From: UBA10649 sp963700255
Lineage (GTDB): Bacteria; Actinomycetota; Actinomycetes; S36-B12
Direction of reading: 5' to 3'
DNA length: 64,000 nt
NCBI GenBank assembly: GCA_963700255.1
Contig: CAVOWW010000038.1
Location: 1-64,000, forward strand
Part shown: one piece after another, positions 1 through 8,441 of the stretch
Numbering within the stretch: the first letter of the stretch is position 1
How the letters are laid out: each line of letters starts with the position of its first letter
Translations under genes and position numbers: made by a program
Notes under the pieces: generated by a model
What the model was told of the DNA's origin: nothing
Databases searched by the model: none
The model's input: only the letters and a program-made list of their open reading frames with translations

Positions 1-198
1 GGCGCGCGCATGACGCGGATCGCGAAGAGCGAGCTGCACGCCGACCCACTGCTGGGAATCGACGACCTGCTGGGCCGGGTGGATGCCGTCACCTCGGAGG
101 ACATCCGGACGGTCGCCCACGACCTGCTGACCGCGCCGACGACGCTGGCCGTGATCGGCCCCTTCGACGAGACCACCACCTTCAACGCTGTCGGGTGA
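1..198 (+). CDS. M16-family zinc peptidase, C-terminal fragment
   Basis: The reading frame is open from the first base and stops at 198, so only the last 65 residues are present. The remaining sequence (SEDIRTVAHDLLTAPTTLAV and an acidic tail) resembles the C-terminal end of processing-peptidase-like M16 proteins, which commonly sit directly upstream of dapB in actinobacteria. The catalytic HxxEH region lies outside the window, so the family call rests on the tail and on synteny. A leaderless dapB promoter follows 24 bases after the stop. Confidence 0.6.
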   Translation, partial: GARMTRIAKSELHADPLLGIDDLLGRVDAVTSEDIRTVAHDLLTAPTTLAVIGPFDETTTFNAVG

Positions 199-221
199 TG
201 AGGCGGCGCCCGCGTCGCGAG

Positions 222-227
222 TAGTCT
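222..227 (+). promoter_or_regulatory. -10 box of leaderless dapB promoter
   Basis: TAGTCT fits the actinobacterial TANNNT -10 pattern and ends 7 bases before the GTG of dapB, so transcription would begin at or next to the start codon. There is no Shine-Dalgarno sequence between them. Confidence 0.55.
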
Positions 228-234
228 GTCGGGC

Positions 235-978
235 GTGATCAAGGTCGGCGTTGTCGGCGCCAAGGGGCGCATGGGCCAGTCGGTCGTCGAGGCCGTGAAG
301 GGTGCGGCGGACCTCCACCTCGTGGCTGCGGTCGACATCGGGGTGCCGCCCACCGCGCTGCGCGAGGCCGGCTCCGACGTCATCGTCGACTTCACCACCC
401 CGGATGCCGTGATGCGCACGCTGAAGACGTGCATCGCCAGCGGCATCCACTGCGTCGTGGGCACCACCGGGTTCACCGACGAGCGACTCGACCAGGTGCG
501 GGAGTGGTGCGAGGCCCGTCCGGAGGTCGGGGTCCTCGTCGCTCCCAACTTCGGCATCGGCGCCGTCCTCATGATGCGCTTCGCCGCGATGGCCGCCCCG
601 TACTTCGACTCTGCGGAGATCATCGAGCTTCACCATCCGGACAAGGTCGATGCGCCGTCGGGCACGGCATCCCATACTGCGCAGCTCATCGCTCACGCGC
701 GTGCGGGCCTGCCGCCCATGCCCGACGCAACCGTGCATGAGGTGGGTGGCGCCCGCGGTGCGTCCATCGACGGCATCCGGGTGCACTCGGTGCGCGTGCG
801 CGGCCTGGTCGCCCATCAGGAGGTCATCCTCGGCGGCATCGGGGAGACGCTGACCATCCGGCACGACTCACTCGACCGGATGTCGTTCATGCCGGGCGTC
901 CTCCTCGGCGTGCGCGAGGTCGGGAGCCATCCGGGGCTGACCGTCGGGCTCGCGGACTACCTCGATCTCGGCGCGTGA
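235..978 (+). CDS. dapB: 4-hydroxy-tetrahydrodipicolinate reductase
   Basis: Cytoplasmic NAD(P)H-dependent reductase of the diaminopimelate/lysine pathway, acting on the DapA product. It has 247 residues, normal for the family. The N-terminal Rossmann loop GAKGRMGQ is at residues 8-15, GTTGF lies in the middle, and the substrate-binding/catalytic stretch ELHHPDKVDAPSGTA carries His133-His134 and Lys137. The GTG start at 235 is preferred because a TANNNT -10 box ends 7 bases upstream. The stop overlaps the next start by 4 bases (GTGA), implying translational coupling. dapA and dapF lie further along the same window but in separate units. Confidence 0.95.
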   Translation: MIKVGVVGAKGRMGQSVVEAVKGAADLHLVAAVDIGVPPTALREAGSDVIVDFTTPDAVMRTLKTCIASGIHCVVGTTGFTDERLDQVREWCEARPEVGVLVAPNFGIGAVLMMRFAAMAAPYFDSAEIIELHHPDKVDAPSGTASHTAQLIAHARAGLPPMPDATVHEVGGARGASIDGIRVHSVRVRGLVAHQEVILGGIGETLTIRHDSLDRMSFMPGVLLGVREVGSHPGLTVGLADYLDLGA

Positions 979-1412
979 CTCCCCGGACGGTCGCCTGGAT
1001 CCTGGCAGCGGCGGTCGCCGTCTACCTGGTCCTCACCGCGGCGCGTGCCTGGGTCCTCATCGCCTCGGGCGATCCGGTTCCGGTGCTGCTCGGCCTCAGC
1101 GTGATCGCGATCCCGCTCATCGGTGCCTGGGTGCTGTGGCGCGAGCTGGCGTTCGGCCTGCACACCCAGCGGCTGGGGCGCGAGCTCGGCACTGAGGGTG
1201 GGCTGCCGGTCGACGACCTGCCGCGCACGCCCTCCGGGCGCATCGAGAAGGACGCCGCCGACGCGCGGTTCGCGGAGTACGAGCTGCAGGTGCAGCAGGC
1301 GCCGGACGACTGGCGCGTCTGGTACCGGCTCGCCATCGGCTATGACGACGCGCGCGATCGCAAGCGCGCGCGGGCCGCCATGCGCCGCGCGATCGCCCTG
1401 CACGACGACTGA
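975..1412 (+). CDS. small membrane protein with TPR-like tail
   Basis: A 145-residue protein translationally coupled to dapB (GTGA overlap). Two hydrophobic segments at about residues 7-25 and 33-53 should form a membrane hairpin. The cytoplasmic C-terminal third (WRVWYRLAIGYDDARDRKRA) looks like a single tetratricopeptide-type helix pair. Proteins of this shape often follow dapB in actinobacteria, but I know of no assigned function. It ends 22 bases before the convergent PH-like gene. Confidence 0.75.
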   Translation: MTPRTVAWILAAAVAVYLVLTAARAWVLIASGDPVPVLLGLSVIAIPLIGAWVLWRELAFGLHTQRLGRELGTEGGLPVDDLPRTPSGRIEKDAADARFAEYELQVQQAPDDWRVWYRLAIGYDDARDRKRARAAMRRAIALHDD

Positions 1413-1434
1413 ACGGCTGTCGAGCGGCGAGGGG

Positions 1435-1986
1435 TCAGCGCTCGTCCCGCCACCGCTCGAGCCGCAGGCTCGCCATGTCCAGCGCCTCCGCGCGAAGCCA
1501 CAGGTCAGGCGAGCATCCGTAGACATGGGTGGGCACGGTCGATCCGTCGGTCGTGGTGACCATCGACCTCGTCGACCCGACCCGGACCGGGAGGCCCAGG
1601 AACGGCGCCCGGCAGGACTCCGTCGCGACCGTCCGCACGGACGTCCACGGGATCGTCGTGCGCCGCCAGGTCGTCTCGACGGTGACGGCCTCGTCGCTCA
1701 CATACGTGCCCACCACCCAGCCCCGCAGGATGAGCACGATGGCCGATGCGACGAGCGCCCCGCCGATGACAGTGGCTGCGGAGACCGCCGTGGTCAGGGC
1801 CGCCATGATCAGGGAGGCGCTGGCCATCACGACGATGACGGAAGCGAGGAACAGCGCCGCCAGCCGGACGGGGCCCCGCGGGGTGATGCGGACGCGTCGG
1901 ACCTGACGGTAGGCGCCGTCCACAGGCGCGTTCGGATCGGGCTTGGGCCACAGGAACCCGAAGACCGGCTTGCGAGGCTCACTCAT
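1435..1986 (-). CDS. membrane protein with bacterial PH-like domain
   Basis: This 183-residue protein has a cytoplasmic N-terminus, two adjacent transmembrane helices (about residues 40-60 and 65-87) and a C-terminal half that reads like a short bacterial pleckstrin-homology domain (VVGTYVSDEAVTVETTWRRT, then IPWTSVRTV). That arrangement is common in actinobacterial PF10756-type proteins, whose role is undefined. It is the third gene of an azlC-azlD-PH operon: its ATG overlaps the azlD stop by 4 bases. A link to branched-chain amino acid transport is suggested only by this coupling. Confidence 0.65.
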   Translation of the reverse strand: MSEPRKPVFGFLWPKPDPNAPVDGAYRQVRRVRITPRGPVRLAALFLASVIVVMASASLIMAALTTAVSAATVIGGALVASAIVLILRGWVVGTYVSDEAVTVETTWRRTTIPWTSVRTVATESCRAPFLGLPVRVGSTRSMVTTTDGSTVPTHVYGCSPDLWLRAEALDMASLRLERWRDER

Positions 1987-2294
1987 GCGGAGATCCCGGT
2001 GGCGCGAAGGACGGCGGCGGTCATGGCGGCCACCAGCACCACGACGAGGAAAGGTGCCCGGAGGATGAGGGCGACGACCGCCGCCGCCAGCCCCGCCACC
2101 CGGGCGTCGATCACCAGGTCCTGGCCGTCGGCGAACGTCTGGACGGCGACGAGCGCCGCGAGCATCGCGACCGGCAGCAGTCCCGACACCCGCCGGACCG
2201 ACTCGCGTTCGATGACCGACCTGGGCAGGGCGTATCCGAGGAGCTTCTCGACGTAGCAGCCCAGCGAGCCGGCCAGCACGGCCACCCAGATCAT
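1983..2294 (-). CDS. azlD: AzlD family branched-chain amino acid exporter subunit
   Basis: A 103-residue, four-helix membrane protein of the AzlD (PF05437) type, the small partner of AzlC in branched-chain amino acid export. Recognisable features are the basic/glycine loop after the first helix (EKLLGYALPRSVIE) and the hydrophobic C-terminal helix pair. The ATG at 2294 overlaps the azlC stop by 4 bases, so the two subunits should be made together. Confidence 0.85.
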   Translation of the reverse strand: MIWVAVLAGSLGCYVEKLLGYALPRSVIERESVRRVSGLLPVAMLAALVAVQTFADGQDLVIDARVAGLAAAVVALILRAPFLVVVLVAAMTAAVLRATGISA

Positions 2295-2980
2295 CGGTCC
2301 CGGCCCATCAGCGCGGCGGCCACGAGCGCCACGAGGCCGGCGGCGAGCACCGGCAGCCCGGGCCGCAGGACCGGGGTGAGGATCAAGGCGACCGCCGCGC
2401 CAGCGAGCGCCACCGTCCACATGGTGCGGTCGACCAGCCGCGGCCACAGGAGCGCGACGAACGCTGCGGGGATCGCGGCGTCCAGCCCGAGGGTCGCCGG
2501 GTCGCCGATCCAGGTGGCGCCGAGGGCGCCGATGAGGGTGCCGATGTTCCACAGGACGAACACGGCGATGCCCGTGCTCCAGAAGGCATGGCGGGCCGCG
2601 AGGGGCTCGTCGGGATGGGAGAGCGCCATCGCGGTCGACTCGTCGATGGTCAGCTGGGCGGCCGCGAGCCTGGTCGGGCCGGTCGCCCTGAGCACCGGGG
2701 CCAGGCTGAGGGCGTAGACGCTGTTGCGGGCCCCGAGGAGCCAGGCCGTCAGGACGGCGGCCACCGCGCCGCCGCCCGCGCCGAGGACGCCGACGAGGGC
2801 GAACTGGGAGCCTCCGGTGAACATGAGGAGCGACAGGGTCTGCGTCTGCCAGGCATCGAGGCCGCTGGCCACGCTGATCGCGCCGAAGGACAGGCCGTAG
2901 GCCCCGGTGGCCAGGCCGATGCCCAGCGCCTTGGAGGAGATCTGCCGCCGATGCTGGCGGGCCAGGGTGTCGTCGGCCAC
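2291..2980 (-). CDS. azlC: AzlC family branched-chain amino acid permease
   Basis: A 229-residue inner-membrane permease. Motifs typical of AzlC are SFGAISVASGL near residue 30, FTGGSQFALVGVLGAGG near 55 and the polar WLLGARNSVYALSLAP segment. The family exports branched-chain amino acids together with AzlD, encoded immediately downstream. The GTG start at 2980 is supported by a TACCGT -10 box 7 bases upstream. The gene is divergent from the sensor kinase, with about 65 bases between the two starts. Confidence 0.88.
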   Translation of the reverse strand: MADDTLARQHRRQISSKALGIGLATGAYGLSFGAISVASGLDAWQTQTLSLLMFTGGSQFALVGVLGAGGGAVAAVLTAWLLGARNSVYALSLAPVLRATGPTRLAAAQLTIDESTAMALSHPDEPLAARHAFWSTGIAVFVLWNIGTLIGALGATWIGDPATLGLDAAIPAAFVALLWPRLVDRTMWTVALAGAAVALILTPVLRPGLPVLAAGLVALVAAALMGRDR

Positions 2981-2987
2981 GAGGGGG

Positions 2988-2993
2988 ACGGTA
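2988..2993 (-). promoter_or_regulatory. -10 box of leaderless azlC promoter
   Basis: On the minus strand this reads TACCGT (TANNNT), separated by 7 bases from the GTG of azlC. No Shine-Dalgarno sequence is present. Confidence 0.45.
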
Positions 2994-3045
2994 TCTGCTC
3001 GCCGGATCCGATGAGCCGGGCGACCCGATGTGCCACAGTTCCCGC

Positions 3046-5394
3046 GTGGACACGGACGGGCACCCCGGATCGCCGGTGGCGGCTCCGGGAGGTCCGATCG
3101 CGATGGCCGGCCCTGGCCGCGGGCGGGGCCTCCTGGGCGCCGAGATCCCGACGACGGCGACCGGGATGGTCCTGCGGGAGCTCACCTCGGTGGCGCTCGT
3201 CGTCCAGGCAGTGTGGATCCTGGCCAGCCCCGAGCTGTGGCCGACCGCCATGGCGTCGCCGGTGGCCGGGGCGGCCGTCGCCCTCTCGCTCGTCACCTGG
3301 ATGTGGCTGTTCGTCCTGCAGTACGGGGGGTCGGCACGCCAGCGGCGATGGGCCCGCCACGCGGACGTGGCCGCGGTCGCCGTTGCCGTCGTGGCCACTG
3401 CCGCCTCGGCCGAGGCCACCGGCTCCTGGGGCGAGGTGGACTCGCTGGCCGTGCTGTGCGCCGGGCTGGTCGGCGCCCTGGTGGCGGTCCGGCCAGCGTT
3501 GATCGTGACGGGGCTGCTCGCGCTGCTCACCCTCGATCCCGTCCTGGACTACAGCCGGGCGGTGTCGCCGGCCGGGGCCCCGGCCCCGGGAGTCGCGGCC
3601 TACGTGGCCGTCATCGGCGGCTGCGTCATCGGCGTCCGCCTCGTCCTGGAGGGCAGCGCTCGCCGGGTCGACGAGGACACGGCTCGTCGCGACGAGATCG
3701 AGCGCCAGCAGCGGACGGTCGAGGGGGTCGAGGGGGCCATGCGCCGTCAGGAGCGGCTGCTGCACGAGACCGTCCTCAACACGCTGACGGCCATTGCGCG
3801 CGGCGGGCTGGGTGGCGCTCCGACCGCTGGCTCGGTGCTGGAGCAGCGCTGCCTCGAGGCCATCGACGTCCTGTCCGACCTCGAGTCCGGCGCGCAGGCG
3901 CTCGAACCCGAGATGGCCGTCTCCCCGCCGGGGTACGGCACGCTCACGGCCGAGCTGTCGTCGTTCATCGACGGACTCAGGGCGAGTGGACTTGACGTGT
4001 CCGTGGTGCTGGACTCGCTCGAGGACGTGCCGGACCGGGTTCGCGGGGCGCTGCTCACCGCCATCCGCGAGGCGCTCACGAACATCGCGCGGCATGCCCA
4101 GGCCCGGCGGGCCTGGGTCCTCGTCCGCGTGCAGGCCGGCCCCTCCACGTCCGTCCGGGCCGAGGTCCGCGACGACGGCGCCGGCTTCGACCCCGCCCGG
4201 GTGGCCCGGGGATTCGGGCTGAACAGGGCCGTGACCGGGCCGATGCAGGAAGTGGGCGGAACCGCGCACGTGGAGTCGCGCCCGGGGGAGGGCACCCAGG
4301 TCGTGCTCGAGTGGGCGAGCCGCCGGACCGATGCCATCGACCGCTACCGGTCACGGGGTCGGGGCTTCGTGCTGCCCGCCGTCGCCACCTTCGGCCTGTT
4401 CCTGGCGGCCACGGCCTCGCTGGCCTGGCTCCAGTTCGATCATCCGCCGATCAGCGCGACGGACATCGCGCTCGTGGCGGTGCTGGGCATCCTGATCTCG
4501 CTGGCCACCCCCGAGGCCCCCATGTCCTGGGGCCTCATCGTGACCATCAGCGCGCTGGGACCGCTGTTCGCGCTCCTTCAGGCCTCCGCAGGAGACTCCA
4601 CGGACGCGGCCTTCGGCGGCGGCTGGGCCCTTGCTGCGATCGCCGCCTTCTTCATGGCCGCCGGGGCGATCGGTCCGCGCTGGGCCTGGGTGCCCCTCCT
4701 GACCTCGTGGCTGCTCATCGAAGGCGATCCCCTCGCGACGGCGCTGCAGCCGGCGACCATCGTGGTCCTCGGCGGCTCCTTCATGGGCCGCAGCCTGCGC
4801 CGCGACTCGACGGCGGTCGAGGTCGCCCATCTCCAGCGGGTATCCGCCCAGACCGCCCTGGACGTGACCCGCGAGGGACTGGCCCGCCTGCGAGCCCGCT
4901 ACGGGCCACTCGAGGACTCGGAGGCCATCGGCCTCCTGGCGGGCATCGTCGAGGGCCGACTCGACCCCGAGGACCCGGACGTGCGACGGCGGGCCGGGCT
5001 CGAGGAGACGTTCATCCGCAACCTGGTCCGCATCGATCCCGAGTCGGACCGGCTTCGGGCGATGGCCGCGCGCCTGTCGCGCTCGGCCCACCGACGCGGC
5101 GTGCACCTGCGCGCCGACCTCTCGCTGCCCCGCATGCCTGCAGTTGTGGTCGGACCCGGGGTTGCGGAATCATTCGGCAGGGCCGTGGACAGCACGGTCC
5201 CGGACGACTCCGCCAGGCTCACGGCGCGGAGAGAGGGAGACGAGGTCGTCGTCACGCTGCTGACGCCGATCATCGACGGGGAGCGGGACCACATGCGTGC
5301 ATTGCCAGTGCCGGGAGTCGACACCGATCCCGAGGACCTCTCCGATCCGGTCATGCTCTGGGAAGTGCGCCTGGCGCCCGAGAGACGAGGGTGA
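3046..5394 (+). CDS. NarL-type sensor histidine kinase with duplicated membrane/kinase halves
   Basis: About 782 residues. An N-terminal block of five or six transmembrane helices is followed by a coiled linker and a phospho-acceptor motif LLHETVLNTLTAIA (His near 240). The HATPase domain has an N-box REALTNIARHA, DDGAGFDP and GFGLNRAV. A second block of about six transmembrane helices (roughly residues 440-590) and a second cytoplasmic segment follow; the latter resembles a degenerate dimerisation/ATPase unit without clear N or G boxes. GTG 3046 is preferred over ATG 3028 because CACAGT lies 6 bases upstream. Stop and response-regulator start overlap (GTGA), so the two genes form a two-component pair. 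The signal is unknown. Confidence 0.8.
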   Translation: MDTDGHPGSPVAAPGGPIAMAGPGRGRGLLGAEIPTTATGMVLRELTSVALVVQAVWILASPELWPTAMASPVAGAAVALSLVTWMWLFVLQYGGSARQRRWARHADVAAVAVAVVATAASAEATGSWGEVDSLAVLCAGLVGALVAVRPALIVTGLLALLTLDPVLDYSRAVSPAGAPAPGVAAYVAVIGGCVIGVRLVLEGSARRVDEDTARRDEIERQQRTVEGVEGAMRRQERLLHETVLNTLTAIARGGLGGAPTAGSVLEQRCLEAIDVLSDLESGAQALEPEMAVSPPGYGTLTAELSSFIDGLRASGLDVSVVLDSLEDVPDRVRGALLTAIREALTNIARHAQARRAWVLVRVQAGPSTSVRAEVRDDGAGFDPARVARGFGLNRAVTGPMQEVGGTAHVESRPGEGTQVVLEWASRRTDAIDRYRSRGRGFVLPAVATFGLFLAATASLAWLQFDHPPISATDIALVAVLGILISLATPEAPMSWGLIVTISALGPLFALLQASAGDSTDAAFGGGWALAAIAAFFMAAGAIGPRWAWVPLLTSWLLIEGDPLATALQPATIVVLGGSFMGRSLRRDSTAVEVAHLQRVSAQTALDVTREGLARLRARYGPLEDSEAIGLLAGIVEGRLDPEDPDVRRRAGLEETFIRNLVRIDPESDRLRAMAARLSRSAHRRGVHLRADLSLPRMPAVVVGPGVAESFGRAVDSTVPDDSARLTARREGDEVVVTLLTPIIDGERDHMRALPVPGVDTDPEDLSDPVMLWEVRLAPERRG

Positions 5395-6059
5395 CCGCGC
5401 CGTCGGGGGATGGTCGACTTCGGCTGGCCATCGTCGACGACCACGAACTCGTCCGCGAGGGCATGCGGGCCCTCCTGGAGACCCAGGCCCCCGAGCACGT
5501 GGAGATCGTCTACTCGGGCGCGGTCGTCGCCGAGGCGGTCGCCAGCAGCCCGGCGGTCCTGCTGCTCGACGTCGAGCTCGGCCCCGGTGCCGCGGACGTG
5601 GCCACCAACACCGCCTCCTGCCGCGCCGCCGGCATCCCCGTCCTGCTGATCAGCGCCTATGACGACGCCGTGGCCATCCGGTCGGGTATGCACGCGGGGG
5701 CGCTGGGCTTCGTGCCGAAGCGGGTGACCTACGGCCAGCTGATGGAAGCCCTCTCGACGGTGGCGAAGGACGAGCTCTACCTGTCGGTCGACCTGGCCGC
5801 CATGCTCGCCTCCGCAGCGGACACTCCGGACCTGAGCCCCCGCGAGCTCGACGCGCTCCGGCTCTACGCCTCCGGGCTGAAGCTGTCGGCGGTGGCCCAC
5901 CGGATGGGGATCTCCCCGCACACGGCGAAGGAGTACCTCGACCGGGTACGAGCCAAGTACCAGCAGGTCGGGCGCCCGGCGCGGACCCGCACGGAGCTGT
6001 ACGCCGCGGCCAGTCGCGACGGCCTGCTGCCGGCCCACGACGACCCGGGCACGCGCTGA
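5391..6059 (+). CDS. LuxR/NarL-family response regulator
   Basis: 222 residues, partner of the overlapping kinase. The receiver domain shows the acidic pair in IVDDHELVREG, the phospho-accepting Asp in LLLDVELG and the conserved Lys in FVPKRV. The C-terminal helix-turn-helix runs from DLSPRELDALRLYASG to a recognition helix with ISPHTAKEYLDRVRAKY. The GTG start overlaps the kinase stop by 4 bases, as expected for stoichiometric expression. Two hairpins follow the stop. Target genes are not evident. Confidence 0.92.
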   Translation: MTAPSGDGRLRLAIVDDHELVREGMRALLETQAPEHVEIVYSGAVVAEAVASSPAVLLLDVELGPGAADVATNTASCRAAGIPVLLISAYDDAVAIRSGMHAGALGFVPKRVTYGQLMEALSTVAKDELYLSVDLAAMLASAADTPDLSPRELDALRLYASGLKLSAVAHRMGISPHTAKEYLDRVRAKYQQVGRPARTRTELYAAASRDGLLPAHDDPGTR

Positions 6060-6064
6060 GCCCA

Positions 6065-6084
6065 CGTCCCCCCGGTGGGGGACG
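6065..6084 (+). terminator. GC-rich hairpin after response regulator
   Basis: An 8-bp perfect stem (CGTCCCCC paired with GGGGGACG) with a 4-base loop starts 6 bases after the response-regulator stop. It has no T-tract and may slow polymerase ahead of the stronger hairpin at 6128. Confidence 0.45.
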
Positions 6085-6127
6085 CTCCCCGCTGGCCCGC
6101 GGGCCCGCATGTTGACACCATGACAGG

Positions 6128-6163
6128 GCCGGCGAGCGCGGGGGTCTCGCCGGCATTCTCTTT
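6128..6163 (+). terminator. Rho-independent-type terminator
   Basis: A 9-bp perfect stem (GCCGGCGAG paired with CTCGCCGGC), a 9-base loop and a T-rich run ATTCTCTTT follow the two-component operon. The element lies just before the 3' end of the convergent acetyltransferase gene. Confidence 0.7.
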
Positions 6164-6175
6164 CCGGAATCAGGG

Positions 6176-6718
6176 TCAGTCGATGGCCACCACGAGGCGG
6201 ACCTCCCGCACCAGCAGGTCGCCACCGTCCTCGTCCGGACCCACCGCAAGGTCGCGGAAGGCCGAATCCGGCGCCCAGCCCGCCGACTGGAGGAACCCGC
6301 GCCGAGTCTCGTCGTCGAGGGGGCACCACACCGTGATCGTGTCGAGCCCCCCGACTCGGGCATGCTCGACCGCGGCTGCGAGCAGTCGGGAGCCGTTACC
6401 CCGGCGCTGCTGGTCCGGATCGACCTCGAGGGCGAGCAGCTCGCCAGAGCCGGGCTCCGTGTCCGGATCCTGACTCGGGCCGATCGCGGCGTACCCGACC
6501 ACGTCCGGGCCCTCCACGGCGACGAGCAGTCGATGGCCCGCGGTGGGCGGGTTGAGGATGCCGCTGGCCCACACCATCGCGAGGTCCGACGGGTCCATCG
6601 AGTCGAGGACCTGCGTGGGCAGGGTCGTGGCGAAGCGCTGTCGCCAGGACCGGATGTTCACGACGGCGATGCCGTCGACGTCCGAGGTGCGGGCAAGGCG
6701 GACTCCGGATTCGGGCAT
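6176..6718 (-). CDS. GNAT family N-acetyltransferase
   Basis: 180 residues with GNAT architecture. The N-terminal VRLARTSDVDGIAVVNIRSW is a typical strand/helix, the acetyl-CoA loop is LEVDPDQQRRGNGSRLLAAA near residues 97-116, and GFLQSAGW is the C-terminal element. The substrate cannot be inferred. The ATG at 6718 has CACAAT 6 bases upstream on its strand. The gene is divergent from thyX with a 63-base intergenic region, so the two promoters are close together. Confidence 0.8.
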   Translation of the reverse strand: MPESGVRLARTSDVDGIAVVNIRSWRQRFATTLPTQVLDSMDPSDLAMVWASGILNPPTAGHRLLVAVEGPDVVGYAAIGPSQDPDTEPGSGELLALEVDPDQQRRGNGSRLLAAAVEHARVGGLDTITVWCPLDDETRRGFLQSAGWAPDSAFRDLAVGPDEDGGDLLVREVRLVVAID

Positions 6719-6768
6719 GGGCCCATTGTGTCCGAGACGTCGTTCCCGGTATCCCGGGCCGTCGTCGG

Positions 6769-6774
6769 TAGGGT
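6769..6774 (+). promoter_or_regulatory. -10 box of leaderless thyX promoter
   Basis: TAGGGT (TANNNT) ends 7 bases before the thyX GTG, with no ribosome-binding site between. It also decides the start against longer upstream reading. Confidence 0.5.
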
Positions 6775-6781
6775 GACGGGC

Positions 6782-7507
6782 GTGACGCAGGACGAGGAGA
6801 TCACCTTCCGCAGCGACGTGACCGTCGAGCTGGTCCGGGCCAGTGCCTCCGACGCCGACGTGATCTTCGCGGCCCGGGTGTCGACGGCGGGCGAGCAGTC
6901 GCTCGAGGACGTCGATGCCGATGCGGAGAGGTCGACGGGGCTGGTCAACTACCTGATGCGCGACCGGCATGGCAGTCCGTTCGAGCACAACTCGATGACG
7001 TTCTTCGTGCGGGCGCCCATCTTCGTGTGGCGCGAGCACATGCGCCATCGCATCGCGAGCTACAACGAGGAGTCCGGGCGCTACCGGCAGCTCGAGCCGG
7101 TGTTCTACGTCCCCGACCGTCAGCGCCCCGTCGTCCAGGTGGGCAAGACCGGGGCCTACGAGTTCCTGCCCGGCAGTGACGAGCAGTACGACCTGATCGA
7201 GTCCGACATGCGTGAGTCGTGCCGGGCGGCCTACGCGTCCTACCGGCGAATGCTCGACGCCGGGATCGCGCGCGAGGTCGCCCGCATGGTGCTGCCGGTG
7301 TCGATCTACTCCAGCGCGTACGTGACCCTCAACGCGAGGTCCCTCATGAACTTCCTGTCGCTCCGGCGCAAGGTCGAGGGCTCGCACTTCCCGTCGTACC
7401 CCCAGCGCGAGATCGAGATGGTCGCGGAGCGCTACGAGGAGGAGTGGTCCCGGCTGATGCCGATCACCCACGCCGCCTTCGTGAAGAACGGCAGAGTCGC
7501 ACCCTGA
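6782..7507 (+). CDS. thyX: FAD-dependent thymidylate synthase
   Basis: 241 residues. It makes dTMP from dUMP using methylene-tetrahydrofolate as carbon donor and NAD(P)H-reduced FAD. The ThyX signature RHRIASYNEESGRY is intact near residue 93, and the preceding HMRHR and EHNSMTFFV segments belong to the flavin/dUMP site. The longer in-frame extension upstream was rejected because it overlaps the divergent acetyltransferase gene and the GTG at 6782 has a well-placed -10 box. It precedes dapA by 22 bases, a pairing usual in actinobacteria. Confidence 0.96.
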   Translation: MTQDEEITFRSDVTVELVRASASDADVIFAARVSTAGEQSLEDVDADAERSTGLVNYLMRDRHGSPFEHNSMTFFVRAPIFVWREHMRHRIASYNEESGRYRQLEPVFYVPDRQRPVVQVGKTGAYEFLPGSDEQYDLIESDMRESCRAAYASYRRMLDAGIAREVARMVLPVSIYSSAYVTLNARSLMNFLSLRRKVEGSHFPSYPQREIEMVAERYEEEWSRLMPITHAAFVKNGRVAP

Positions 7508-7517
7508 CGGGGCGCGA

Positions 7518-7523
7518 TAGCCT
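7518..7523 (+). promoter_or_regulatory. -10 box of leaderless dapA promoter
   Basis: TAGCCT (TANNNT) is 6 bases from the dapA ATG, inside the 22-base thyX-dapA gap. dapA-rnj can therefore be transcribed separately from thyX. Confidence 0.5.
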
Positions 7524-7529
7524 TTCCCC

Positions 7530-8441
7530 ATGCCCGGTCCGACCACTGAGAAGAGCCCGTTCGGCGTCATGCTGACGGCGATGGTCACGCCGTTCCACCC
7601 GGACGGCACGCTCGACCTCGACGGGACGGCGCGGCTGGCGTCGCATCTGGTCGACGACCTGCACCACGATGGCCTCGTCATCAACGGCACGACGGGGGAG
7701 TCGGCCACCAAGACCGATGCTGAGGACATCGCGGTGCTGCAGGCGGTGCTGGCTGCGGTGGGCGATCGGGCGACGGTCATCGCTGGCGTCGGCACCAACG
7801 ACACGGCGCACTCGGTGGAGGCAGCACGGGCCGCCGCGACGGCGGGCGCCCACGGCGTCATGGCGGTGACCCCGTACTACAACCGTCCCCCTCAGGAGGG
7901 GCTCGTCCGGCACTTCCACGCGATCGCCGACGCCACCGACCTGCCGATGCTCACGTACGACATCCCCAAGCGCACGGGCACGGCCATCGAGCTCGAGACC
8001 ATGATCCGCATCGCCGAGCATCCGCGAATCGTCGCCAACAAGGACGCCAAGGGCGACCTCGAATTCGCGCAGTGGGGCATGGCATCGACGGGCCTGGCCT
8101 GGTACTCGGGTGACGACATCCTCAACCTCCCGCTGCTGGCCCTCGGCGCCGGCGGCATGATCTCGGTGGTCGGCCACCTCGTCGGCGACCGGCTCAAGGA
8201 GATGGCCGAGGCGCTCTGGGCCGGACGCGCCGACGAGGCCGCGGCCATCAACGCCGACCTCCTGCCCGTGTACACCGGCTGCTTCCGCACTCAGGGCGTC
8301 ATCCTGACGAAGGCCGCGCTGGCGATGCAGGGCCTGCCCGCCGGGCCCGTGCGGCTGCCGCTCGTCGACGCGACCGATGCGCAGCGAGAGCAGCTTCGGG
8401 CCGACCTCGCGCTCGGCGGCGTGCGCGGTTTCGCCGCATGA
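7530..8441 (+). CDS. dapA: 4-hydroxy-tetrahydrodipicolinate synthase
   Basis: Aldolase-type enzyme condensing pyruvate with aspartate semialdehyde, the first committed step of diaminopimelate/lysine synthesis. 303 residues. The Schiff-base lysine is Lys171 in IVANKDAKGDL. The pyruvate-binding GTTGES, TPYYNRPPQEG and the tyrosine in LTYDIPKRTG are all present. The ATG is preceded by a -10 box rather than a ribosome-binding site. The stop overlaps the RNase J start (ATGA). Confidence 0.96.
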   Translation: MPGPTTEKSPFGVMLTAMVTPFHPDGTLDLDGTARLASHLVDDLHHDGLVINGTTGESATKTDAEDIAVLQAVLAAVGDRATVIAGVGTNDTAHSVEAARAAATAGAHGVMAVTPYYNRPPQEGLVRHFHAIADATDLPMLTYDIPKRTGTAIELETMIRIAEHPRIVANKDAKGDLEFAQWGMASTGLAWYSGDDILNLPLLALGAGGMISVVGHLVGDRLKEMAEALWAGRADEAAAINADLLPVYTGCFRTQGVILTKAALAMQGLPAGPVRLPLVDATDAQREQLRADLALGGVRGFAA

